From: Oscillospiraceae bacterium
GTDB taxonomy: Bacteria; Bacillota; Clostridia; Oscillospirales; Oscillospiraceae
NCBI GenBank assembly: GCA_009780435.1
Contig: WRAB01000005.1
Coordinates: 53,692-117,691 of the forward strand
Direction of reading: 5' to 3'
Length of the DNA: 64,000 nucleotides
A program made the translations under genes and the position numbers. A model generated the notes under the pieces. That model was not told where the DNA came from, searched no databases, and was given only the letters and a program-made list of their open reading frames with translations. The number at the start of each line of letters is the position of its first letter. Positions within the stretch are counted from its first letter, which is position 1. Shown here in pieces: positions 10,201 to 16,201 of this stretch.

Positions 10201-10448
10201 ATAAGATATCCGAAAACGAGGAGAACAGCGTCATGGCGCTCTTGGAGAGCGGAGCGGTGGGGTATATCCTGTCAACCTCCGCCAGGGGCCGTGACCCGCG
10301 GCGGGACAGCGTGAAAATGCGCCGCCGGGCCTGCCTCTTGGGCATCCCCTGCCTTACCTCTCTGGATACGGCAAATGCGCTGGCGGACAGCCTGATGAGC
10401 CGCTATAGCCAACAGAATACGGAGTTGGTGGATATTTGTAATATGTAA
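7242..10448 (+). CDS. carB: Carbamoyl-phosphate synthase large subunit
   Basis: 1068-residue synthetase subunit, the usual length. Two homologous ATP-grasp halves are visible. The first begins [24 protein letters not shown] and the second, near residue 552, begins [21 protein letters not shown]. Both halves carry the VRPAFTLGG / VRPSYVLGG phosphate-binding loops and EVNPR metal-binding motifs. A C-terminal MGS-like regulatory domain follows ([16 protein letters not shown]). It makes carbamoyl phosphate from bicarbonate, ATP and CarA-derived ammonia. It is translationally close to carA, with GGAGGGTT as ribosome site. Confidence 0.98.
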   Translation: [1068 protein letters not shown]

Positions 10449-10451
10449 GCG

Positions 10452-10504
10452 TGTTTCATAGAGGACGGGCGGCACACATGTGCCGCCCGTCCTCTATGAA
10501 AAAA
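10452..10504. terminator. Long perfect palindrome after carB
   Basis: A stem of about 23 bp (left arm from TTTCATAGAGGACGGGCGGC) closes around a very short CACA loop. The next bases are A-rich on the plus strand, giving a T-run only for minus-strand transcription. It is a transcript-end hairpin or one of the local palindromic repeats. Confidence 0.6.
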
Positions 10505-10507
10505 CAC

Positions 10508-10564
10508 TTGACAGATGAATCTTCTTTGTGTATTATTGTATCATTAAAGCGACACAATAATACA
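10508..10564 (+). promoter_or_regulatory. Promoter and autoregulatory operator of GntR-ABC module 1
   Basis: TTGACA (10508-10513), a 17-base spacer and TATTAT (10531-10536). An 11-bp perfect inverted repeat, TGTATTATTGT (10529-10539) and ACAATAATACA (10554-10564), overlaps the -10 box and extends past the start point. This is the expected place for a repressor site of the GntR protein encoded next. Confidence 0.75.
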
Positions 10565-10589
10565 GTGACACAAAAAGGAGGTGCTCTAT

Positions 10590-10961
10590 TTGTCTTGGCA
10601 GTTTGCCAGTGATCGCCCCATCTATGCCCAGTTGGTGGAGGTGATTCAACTCAAAATCCTCTCCGGGGAGTATGAACCGGGGGGAAAGCTGCCCTCTATC
10701 CGGGATCTGGCCGCTGAGGCCGCGGTAAATCCCAATACCTTGCAACGGGCCTTCTCCGAATTGGAGCAAAAAGGTCTCGTCCACACTCAGCGGACGGCGG
10801 GACGGTTTATCAGCGAGGATCAGGATCGGATCGAATCCCTGCGGCAGCAGTACGCGAAACAGGCAGTACAGGGATTTTATGGCCGGATGCAGTCTCTGGG
10901 GTATTCTACAGGAGAGATTGTCACACTGGTCACGGAAAGAATGGAGGAGGAGAATCTATGA
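10590..10961 (+). CDS. GntR family regulator, YtrA type
   Basis: 123-residue repressor with an N-terminal winged helix (IYAQLVEVIQLKILSG, then LPSIRDLAAEAAVNPNTLQR) and only a short C-terminal tail, as in the YtrA subfamily that controls adjacent ABC transporters. The start is TTG at 10590: AAGGAGG ends seven bases upstream, whereas the in-frame GTG at 10581 lies inside that ribosome site. The stop overlaps the ABC ATPase start by four bases. Autoregulation through the inverted repeat at 10529-10564 is inferred. Confidence 0.9.
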   Translation: MSWQFASDRPIYAQLVEVIQLKILSGEYEPGGKLPSIRDLAAEAAVNPNTLQRAFSELEQKGLVHTQRTAGRFISEDQDRIESLRQQYAKQAVQGFYGRMQSLGYSTGEIVTLVTERMEEENL

Positions 10962-11656
10962 GTCTTTTGTTGGAATGCAGGCTTCTTACAAAGCGCTATC
11001 CCCTGCGTCTCGCCTTGAATCAAGTAAATTTGCAACTGGGGAAGGGTAAAATTGTGGGGCTTTTAGGCCCCAACGGGAGTGGGAAAACCACGCTCATCAA
11101 ACTGGCCAACGGCCTTTTGACTCCGTCCGGAGGCCACGTTCTCGTCAATGGTCAAGAGCCGGGGGTTGAAACCAAAAAGGTGTTGGCCTATCTGCCGGAG
11201 CGCAGCTATCTGCCGGAGTGGATGACGGCGGGACAGGCCCTCGACTATTTCTATGATTTTTACGAAAATTTCAATATGGCCAAGGCAGAGGATATGCTGG
11301 CGCGCCTGGGGATCGACAAAAAGGATCGGATTAAGACCATGAGTAAGGGGACCCGGGAAAAAGTCCAGCTCATCCTGGTTATGAGCAGAGAGGCGGATCT
11401 ATATCTTTTAGATGAACCCATCGGCGGCGTGGATCCGGCGGCCAGAGATTATATCCTCAACACCATCATCAACAACTACCGGGAAAATGCCACGGTGGTC
11501 ATCTCCACCCATCTGATCCAGGACATTGAAAAAGTATTGGACGAAGTGGTGTTTTTAAACCGGGGGGAGATCAGCCTCCACATGACCGTGGATCAGGTAC
11601 GGGAGGAAAGGGGCATGTCGGTAGACGCCCTGTTTCGGGAGGTGTTCAAATGTTAG
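10958..11656 (+). CDS. ABC transporter ATP-binding protein (module 1)
   Basis: 232-residue ATPase with Walker A GPNGSGKTTL, a degenerate signature SKGTREKVQL, Walker B LYLLDEPIGGVDP and a switch His in ISTHL. It sits between a YtrA-type regulator and a membrane protein in an overlapping operon. That layout is typical of YtrB-like exporters responding to cell-wall antibiotics or envelope stress. The substrate is unknown. Confidence 0.93.
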   Translation: MSLLLECRLLTKRYPLRLALNQVNLQLGKGKIVGLLGPNGSGKTTLIKLANGLLTPSGGHVLVNGQEPGVETKKVLAYLPERSYLPEWMTAGQALDYFYDFYENFNMAKAEDMLARLGIDKKDRIKTMSKGTREKVQLILVMSREADLYLLDEPIGGVDPAARDYILNTIINNYRENATVVISTHLIQDIEKVLDEVVFLNRGEISLHMTVDQVREERGMSVDALFREVFKC

Positions 11657-12447
11657 GGAGATTGATGAAATACGAATTTCTGGCCACGGGACGGCAGATT
11701 CTCCCCGCCTATATCGGCGTGATCCTCTTTGCCGTGCTCAATCGAATTTTGATAGAAATCGGCGGCGGAATGGATACCTTTTGGCTCGATCCACGATGGG
11801 AGTGGATGGTTATTGTTGTGGGCTTTCTGATCTTCTTCTACATCATGGCCATCGCCGCCGCGCTCGTTATCACGATCGTGCTGATTATCCGGCGGTTTTA
11901 CACCAATCTCTTCAAAGACGAGGGGTATCTCACAAACACCCTACCGGTGTCCGTAGATGTCCACATCTGGGGCAAGCTAATTCCCGCCGCCTGTTGGATG
12001 ATCGCCAGTGTCATCGTGGTAATCGTCAGCGTTATCATCCTTCTGGGTGGAGTCATCGCTGATTACTGGCCGACGGAATGGCCGTTTGAGTTGGTTTGGA
12101 CTTCGACAGCGACTCTCGCTGCTCTCCTATGGCTGTTGTCCAGCACAGTCGGCCTGTTGGCAGGTATTTTGGCCTATTACAGCGCCCTGTCCATTGGGCA
12201 ACTGGCAAAGCGATACAAGATTTTATTGGCAATCGTCGTCTATTATGGGATAAATTATGCCTTCGCAATCATTTTCGTCATCGCGATCTTTGGCGTTGTT
12301 ATTTTTAGCCCGGAGGCGTGGCTGGAGCCGGAGGCCTTCAACGTTCTGAGCATATACGCGATGGTTCTGGGGGCGTCGCTGTTGCAAGGCGCGGTGCATT
12401 ATTTCATCACCCGCTATATTCTGAAGAACAAGCTGAATTTGGAGTAA
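11650..12447 (+). CDS. ABC transporter permease (module 1)
   Basis: 265-residue membrane protein with about six hydrophobic helices (for example residues 15-30, 52-80, 113-135, 150-180). It overlaps the ATPase gene by seven bases, so it is translationally coupled to it. No closer family was recognised. It presumably forms the membrane half of the exporter with the preceding ATPase. Confidence 0.8.
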   Translation: MLGRLMKYEFLATGRQILPAYIGVILFAVLNRILIEIGGGMDTFWLDPRWEWMVIVVGFLIFFYIMAIAAALVITIVLIIRRFYTNLFKDEGYLTNTLPVSVDVHIWGKLIPAACWMIASVIVVIVSVIILLGGVIADYWPTEWPFELVWTSTATLAALLWLLSSTVGLLAGILAYYSALSIGQLAKRYKILLAIVVYYGINYAFAIIFVIAIFGVVIFSPEAWLEPEAFNVLSIYAMVLGASLLQGAVHYFITRYILKNKLNLE

Positions 12448-12465
12448 TTTGAGGGACAAGAGACA

Positions 12466-12491
12466 GGCGGGAACGCAATAACGTTCCCGCC
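12466..12491 (+). terminator. Hairpin after ABC module 1
   Basis: A 10-bp stem, GGCGGGAACG and CGTTCCCGCC around CAATAA, is followed by TATTTCTGTCTATTT. It probably serves both converging genes. Confidence 0.6.
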
Positions 12492-12500
12492 TATTTCTGT

Positions 12501-12728
12501 CTATTTCGGTTCTCGCCCAATTAATCGCAGTTTCCAGCGCCGTAGTTTGCTGTTTTTCATCTCCGGTGACCGGGCGATTAAAACTGTACCCCATATCACA
12601 AGGGAGACCGCAGTTAGCATGAGAGTGTAATGCAAGGCGCTTGGAATGTCTATGAAGCGGTCCATGGTGTTTGTGACGCCCATGAGAAGCAATCCGCCCG
12701 CCGGTAAAATGGATTTGAATTTTTTCAT
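12501..12728 (-). CDS. Small two-helix membrane protein
   Basis: 75-residue protein with two hydrophobic segments (about residues 8-22 and 33-52) and a basic C-terminal tail ending KLRRWKLRLIGREPK. The ATG at 12728 is chosen because AAGGAGG lies eight bases upstream; a TTG two codons earlier is too close. It is downstream of, and probably co-transcribed with, the XRE regulator gene at 12780-12986. No family was recognised. Confidence 0.65.
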   Translation of the reverse strand: MKKFKSILPAGGLLLMGVTNTMDRFIDIPSALHYTLMLTAVSLVIWGTVLIARSPEMKNSKLRRWKLRLIGREPK

Positions 12729-12779
12729 ACGCAATACCTCCTTAGATTTTTGTGTGATAATATAGCTTTAAAACACCAC

Positions 12780-12986
12780 TTAAAATTCCTCCACTTCTGA
12801 AAAATCGAAAACATCTTCAATGGTCTTGCCAAAATATCGGGCAATTTTATACGCCAGCACCAGTGAGGCCGTATATTTCCCGACCTCAATAGATGTGATG
12901 GTTTGCCGTGTGACGCCCACAGCCGACGCCAGTTCTTCTTGGGAAAGTTTTTGTTGTTTTCTGAGCTCCGGTATTTGTGTTTTCAC
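12780..12986 (-). CDS. Small XRE-family DNA-binding regulator
   Basis: 68-residue single-domain helix-turn-helix protein of the Cro/C1 type: [30 protein letters not shown], then a short C-terminal helix. The start is GTG at 12986 with GAGGTGA just upstream. It probably controls its own operon, because three 23-bp-spaced direct repeats lie exactly over its promoter. Regulators of this size often pair with small membrane proteins such as the one downstream. Confidence 0.88.
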   Translation of the reverse strand: MKTQIPELRKQQKLSQEELASAVGVTRQTITSIEVGKYTASLVLAYKIARYFGKTIEDVFDFSEVEEF

Positions 12987-13004
12987 TCAATCACCTCGAT
13001 GCAT

Positions 13005-13063
13005 AGCAAGCTTTGCAAAATTAGAATAGCATGCTTTGCATGGTTTGTCAAGCATACTTTGCA
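13005..13063 (-). promoter_or_regulatory. Promoter with three direct-repeat operators
   Basis: On the minus strand: TTGACA (13046-13051), a 17-base spacer and TATTCT (13023-13028). Three copies of AGCANRCTTTGCA (plus-strand reading) start at 13005, 13028 and 13051, exactly 23 bases apart. The middle copy fills the spacer and the outer ones touch the -35 box and the leader. Confidence 0.75.
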
Positions 13064-13133
13064 AAAAATATAAATAAACGACCACCCAGTGGATGGTCGC
13101 TTGTTTTGCAAGGGGGAGCGGTGCAGTAGATTG

Positions 13134-13343
13134 TTACTCAAAGTAGAATAATTCCTCAAATTTCTTATCCAGTGCAATACAGAGAATAAGCGCCAATTTT
13201 GCCGTGGGGCAAAACTGCCCGGTTTCGATGGAGCTGATGGTGTTGCGGGATACGCCCACCAGTTCGGCCAGCGCCGCTTGTGAGAGGTCTTTTTCCGCCC
13301 TGGCCACTTTCAGCTTGTTTTTTAATACGATTTCGTCTCTCAC
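13134..13343 (-). CDS. Small XRE-family regulator (YozG-like)
   Basis: 69-residue helix-turn-helix protein: LKVARAEKDLSQAALAELVGVSRNTISSIE, then a C-terminal segment ending KKFEELFYFE. The start is GTG, one base after the stop of the upstream DUF6442 gene. It is therefore the last gene of a three-gene operon read from the promoter near 14.15 kb. It is likely the operon's regulator. Confidence 0.88.
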   Translation of the reverse strand: MRDEIVLKNKLKVARAEKDLSQAALAELVGVSRNTISSIETGQFCPTAKLALILCIALDKKFEELFYFE

Positions 13344-13344
13344 G

Positions 13345-13710
13345 TTAGCCCCACCACCCTTGGAGCATTCCTATTTCTCGCACAAATAAAATAGCGGAGC
13401 CAATTCCCAAAACGGCAAAACAGATAGTGGCTACTAAGTATCTTTTTTGTTTTAGAAATTGATATTTAACGAGAAACTCTCCGACATTAGAAGCGTTTAT
13501 AGTCGAAAATAATGCGTATGCGGGGAGCCATTGCTCGGTAATTAAAGATAAGAAAAACAGAAGCCCGCCCATTATTTCAATAGCAAAATAGTTGCCTTTC
13601 TTTGCCCCTTGGGTGACTGCATGTTCTATACCCTCGTCTTTGTTTGACTGCCTACTCTTTGCCAGTATTTCCTCTTTGCGGCTTCCGTTGCCTTCTGTTG
13701 CATTGTTCAT
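13345..13710 (-). CDS. DUF6442 family membrane protein (copy 1)
   Basis: 121-residue protein with a charged N-terminal stretch (RKEEILAKSRQSNKDEGIEHA) and three to four hydrophobic segments. It closely resembles the product of the adjacent gene at 13734-14087, so the pair is a tandem duplication. The ATG at 13710 follows GGAGG by seven bases; longer in-frame extensions run into the upstream gene. The function of the family is unknown, but such genes commonly neighbour small XRE regulators. Confidence 0.8.
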   Translation of the reverse strand: MNNATEGNGSRKEEILAKSRQSNKDEGIEHAVTQGAKKGNYFAIEIMGGLLFFLSLITEQWLPAYALFSTINASNVGEFLVKYQFLKQKRYLVATICFAVLGIGSAILFVREIGMLQGWWG

Positions 13711-13733
13711 TTCAATACCTCCAAGTTCATCTC

Positions 13734-14087
13734 TCATCGTAACAGTCCAAAGAAATGAGAAATTTCCCACCATCCGAATGATACCGCAAGGAGTGATATA
13801 ATGCCAACAATTGCACTCACGCCAGTAACAATTGTAAATATGAGGTGACATTTTCTTTTTGTGAAACGGTACTCTATTAGGCCTTGTCCAAAGGCAAATG
13901 CACACATCGCTATGGCACTGGAAAAAAATGCAACAAGTTCTCTGGTAAATAAGGTGAAAACTGCAATAGGAATCAATACGGCAAACAGGGTATACTCGCC
14001 CAACTTACGCCCTTTTAGTTGCGCATACTCCATGCCCTCGTCTCTGTTTGCCTTTCTGCTTCTCTCCAGAACTTCATGTTTGTCCAT
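13734..14087 (-). CDS. DUF6442 family membrane protein (copy 2)
   Basis: 117-residue paralogue of the downstream gene. It has the same N-terminal motif (EVLERSRKANRDEGMEYAQLK), then helices near residues 33-48, 52-70 and 82-103. The ATG at 14087 is preceded by GGAGG nine bases upstream. It is the first gene of the DUF6442-DUF6442-XRE operon. Confidence 0.8.
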   Translation of the reverse strand: MDKHEVLERSRKANRDEGMEYAQLKGRKLGEYTLFAVLIPIAVFTLFTRELVAFFSSAIAMCAFAFGQGLIEYRFTKRKCHLIFTIVTGVSAIVGIISLLAVSFGWWEISHFFGLLR

Positions 14088-14117
14088 GAAATTTAACCTC
14101 CAAGTGAAATTGTCTAT

Positions 14118-14171
14118 TTGACAAGTTTTATTGTCAAAACGATCATAGCATACGACAAGCATACTTGTCAA
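14118..14171 (-). promoter_or_regulatory. Promoter and paired palindromes of the DUF6442 operon
   Basis: Minus-strand TTGACA (14166-14171), an 18-base spacer and TATGAT (14142-14147). Two inverted repeats flank the -10 box: TTGACAA-N6-TTGTCAA (14118-14137) and GACAAG-CATA-CTTGTC (14154-14169). Both share the TTGACAA/TTGTCAA half-site and look like operators for the XRE protein of the operon. Confidence 0.65.
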
Positions 14172-14291
14172 CAATAAAATCGAAATTTTTTTACAGACCG
14201 CAAAATGCAATCTCTCCACTTGACGGGGCGGGCGGGGAGCGTTTATACTGATTTGTAGAAATACCCAATCAAAGGAAACGGAGGCGGCAGA

Positions 14292-15389
14292 ATGATTTAC
14301 AGACCGCTGGGGAACACAGGGAAAGAGATTAGCGCCATCGGCATCGGCTGTATGCGTTTTTATCCGGAGGAGTATAAAAAAGGCCCGGAAAAGCCCGCAG
14401 AGATATTGTTGCGGGCCAGGGAGATGGGAATCAACTACTTCGACACGGCGCCCTACTACTGTGAAGATCACAGCGAGGACATTGTGGGCTATGCCGTCTC
14501 CCAGATGAAAGAGAAGCCCTACGTCTCCACGAAATGCTCTCTGGGCATGGCAAAAACGGCGGACGAGGCCTATGCCCGGGTGGAAAAATCCTTAGAGCGG
14601 CTCAAGATGGACAAGATCACCGTCTACAACCTGTGGTGCATCAAGACCATGGAGGAGTACCAAGAGATGCTCCGCCCCGGCGGGTTATACGATGGTGTCC
14701 TACGGGCGCAAGAGGACGGATTGATTGAGCACATCTGCTGTAGCGTGCACATTGACGGCAAGGGTCTTGCGGAGATCGCAGCCGATGGTCGGATGGCGTC
14801 GGTTACCCTGGGGTATAATGCGCTCAACTTTGCCTATCGCCGCGAGGGGATTGAAGCTTGCTACAATGCGGGACTCGGGGTTGTGATTATGAACCCCCTG
14901 GCGGGCGGACTCCTCCCCCAACACCCAGATAAGTTCGATTTTATCCGAAACAGCCCCGATGAGACCATTGTCCAGGCGTCCCTCCGGTTTCTCCTGGGGC
15001 AAAAGGAGATCACCGCCGCCCTGCCCGGTCCCGCCAACATTGCGGAACTGGAGGAGTGCGTCTCTGCCGTGGAGAACGTACAAGAGGTCACCCGGGAGCG
15101 ATTGGCGGCCCTCTCCAAACAACTGACCCGTGAATTGGACACCCTTTGTACCGGATGTGCCTACTGTGACGACTGCCCAGAGGGGATTCCCGTGCCGGAA
15201 TTTTTAGATGCCTATAACATGAAACTGTTGGAAGAGGATCCGGATGCCCTCGCCAACCGCATCAAGTGGCAGTGGGGACTCCAACCGGAGCTTGCGGCCA
15301 AATGCACCCGGTGCGGCGTGTGCGAGAGGCTCTGCACCCAGAAGCTGCCGGTCATGGATCGGCTGGCGGAAATCGCCCGGCTTGTGTAA
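14292..15389 (+). CDS. Aldo/keto reductase with C-terminal 4Fe-4S domain
   Basis: 365-residue oxidoreductase. The N-terminal aldo/keto-reductase barrel has the catalytic Asp/Tyr region in YFDTAPYY and Lys in STKCSLG. A ferredoxin-like C-terminus carries Cys clusters CTGCAYCDDCPEGIPVP and CTRCGVCERLC. This two-domain type is common in anaerobic Firmicutes. The bound cluster suggests electron transfer in addition to NAD(P)H use; the substrate is unknown. GGAGG lies seven bases before the ATG. The gene stands alone. Confidence 0.9.
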   Translation: MIYRPLGNTGKEISAIGIGCMRFYPEEYKKGPEKPAEILLRAREMGINYFDTAPYYCEDHSEDIVGYAVSQMKEKPYVSTKCSLGMAKTADEAYARVEKSLERLKMDKITVYNLWCIKTMEEYQEMLRPGGLYDGVLRAQEDGLIEHICCSVHIDGKGLAEIAADGRMASVTLGYNALNFAYRREGIEACYNAGLGVVIMNPLAGGLLPQHPDKFDFIRNSPDETIVQASLRFLLGQKEITAALPGPANIAELEECVSAVENVQEVTRERLAALSKQLTRELDTLCTGCAYCDDCPEGIPVPEFLDAYNMKLLEEDPDALANRIKWQWGLQPELAAKCTRCGVCERLCTQKLPVMDRLAEIARLV

Positions 15390-15424
15390 TATATAAATCA
15401 GCGGATAAATTTTCGCCGAAAAGA

Positions 15425-15453
15425 TTGACAAGGGGCCGAGGATTGGATATAAT
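15425..15453 (+). promoter_or_regulatory. Promoter of the tRNA cluster
   Basis: TTGACA (15425-15430), a 17-base spacer and TATAAT (15448-15453), with a perfect -10. A small leader hairpin (GCACTCGCC / GCGGGTGC) precedes the tRNA. Confidence 0.85.
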
Positions 15454-15485
15454 AGCACTCGCCCATTTGAAGCGGGTGCTTACAC

Positions 15486-15562
15486 GGCGGCATAGCTCAG
15501 TTGGCTAGAGCATTCGGTTCATACCCGGAGAGTCACTGGTTCAAATCCAGTTGCCGCTACCA
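15486..15562 (+). tRNA. tRNA-Met (CAT), elongator type
   Basis: Cloverleaf folds with acceptor GGCGGCA/TGCCGCT (one G-U), D stem GCTC/GAGC, anticodon stem TTCGG/CCGGA and loop TTCATAC. CCA is encoded. The body resembles Firmicute elongator tRNA-Met; the C34-modified tRNA-Ile2 cannot be fully excluded by eye. Confidence 0.9.
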
Positions 15563-15740
15563 GGAGAGATTCCCCACGGGGCGTTCGCCCCGCGGGGGCC
15601 CCTTTCGATTTGATCTCCTCGCCCCGGTAAAGCCGGGACGGTATCATCGAACGAAACTTCCGTTTGCGGGCGGCTTTCGCCGCAGAGATGGGCAACAGTT
15701 TCCCCCGATGAGAAGCCCAGCGTAGGCACCACTAGAGCGA
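15563..15740 (+). ncRNA. Candidate structured RNA between two tRNA genes
   Basis: About 175 bases without a plausible protein but rich in helices. Helices seen: 15572-15597 (CGGGGC/GCCCCG core); CCCGG (15623-15627) with CCGGG (15633-15637); and GCGGC (15670-15674) with GCCGC (15679-15683) around TTTC. TCATCG (15644-15649) pairs with CGATGA (15706-15711). TGGGC (15689-15693) pairs with GCCCA (15715-15719). The last two pairs cross, so they would form a pseudoknot. It is probably transcribed from the tRNA promoter. The class is not certain; the clostridial raiA-motif RNA is one family to compare. Confidence 0.5.
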
Positions 15741-15746
15741 GCACAT

Positions 15747-15821
15747 GGCGCGTTGGTCAAGCGGTTAAGACTCCGGCCTTTCACGCCGGCAACACGGGTT
15801 CGATTCCCGTACGCGTCACCA
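15747..15821 (+). tRNA. tRNA-Glu (TTC)
   Basis: Acceptor GGCGCGT/ACGCGTC, anticodon loop CTTTCAC in stem CCGGC/GCCGG, T arm ACGGGTTCGATTCCCGT, encoded CCA. Typical Gram-positive tRNA-Glu. Confidence 0.95.
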
Positions 15822-15822
15822 T

Positions 15823-15858
15823 CCCCACGGGGGCTTTCCCCGTGGGGGGCTCTTTTTT
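15823..15858 (+). terminator. Intrinsic terminator after tRNA-Glu
   Basis: Stem CCCCACGGGG / CCCCGTGGGG around CTTT, followed by GGCTCTTTTTT. Confidence 0.85.
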
Positions 15859-15865
15859 GAGATTC

Positions 15866-15942
15866 GGAGGCTTAGCTCAGCTGGTTAGAGCGCTCGCCTC
15901 ACACGCGAGAGGTCGATGGTTCAAGTCCATTAGTCTCCACCA
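15866..15942 (+). tRNA. tRNA-Val (CAC)
   Basis: Acceptor GGAGGCT/AGTCTCC, anticodon loop CTCACAC in stem CTCGC/GCGAG, encoded CCA. It lies just after a terminator, so it may have its own unrecognised promoter or depend on read-through. Confidence 0.93.
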
Positions 15943-15957
15943 AACGACCCAAAGACG

Positions 15958-15986
15958 AACCGCTACTATTTTGGTAGCGGTTTTTC
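15958..15986 (+). terminator. Terminator after tRNA-Val(CAC)
   Basis: Stem AACCGCTAC / GTAGCGGTT with a T5 tail. Almost the same terminator and flank follows tRNA-Val(GAC) at 40829. Confidence 0.85.
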
Positions 15987-16023
15987 TGTTTTGTAAGTCC
16001 CTTTCCCGCCGCCGAGAGTATAT

Positions 16024-16097
16024 CCAAAAACCAGAATCCGTCAAGGCTAAAATGAACGGGCAAAGTGCGCCCGGCCTTGACGGATTCTGGCTTTTGG
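16024..16097. repeat. 24-bp inverted repeat element (MITE-like insertion)
   Basis: Arms at 16024-16047 and 16074-16097 match in 23 of 24 positions when inverted, separated by 26 bases. The otherwise similar flank of tRNA-Val(GAC) lacks this block: it passes directly from the terminator tail to the GGATG(A/G)G(C/T)GGTTGA stretch. The hairpin therefore looks inserted here. Confidence 0.6.
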
Positions 16098-16146
16098 ATG
16101 GGCGGTTGAGCAAGTGGGAAAAGGCTAGGTGTCGGGTAGTGCTAAG

Positions 16147-16175
16147 TTGAAGTTGTCCTCTATCTGTGCTAAAAT
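16147..16175 (+). promoter_or_regulatory. Promoter of the PLD-nuclease gene
   Basis: TTGAAG (16147-16152), a 17-base spacer and TAAAAT (16170-16175). A GAGAGGGGG ribosome site precedes the ATG at 16202. Confidence 0.65.
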
Positions 16176-16201
16176 AGCTAGACGAGAGGGGGGATATTTC
16201 A

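Noticed and set aside
10452..10504. Classical rho-independent terminator for carB
   Set aside because: The stem is excellent, but the plus-strand 3' side is A-rich rather than T-rich, so it is recorded as a palindrome of uncertain terminator function.
13005..13063. Possible CRISPR-like or iteron origin repeats
   Set aside because: Only three 13-bp units, 23 bases apart and fitted exactly to a promoter. This is an operator array, not a CRISPR, and no replication gene is nearby.
16024..16097. Insertion sequence remnant
   Set aside because: There is a strong inverted repeat but no transposase fragment inside or beside it, so only a MITE-like label is justified.
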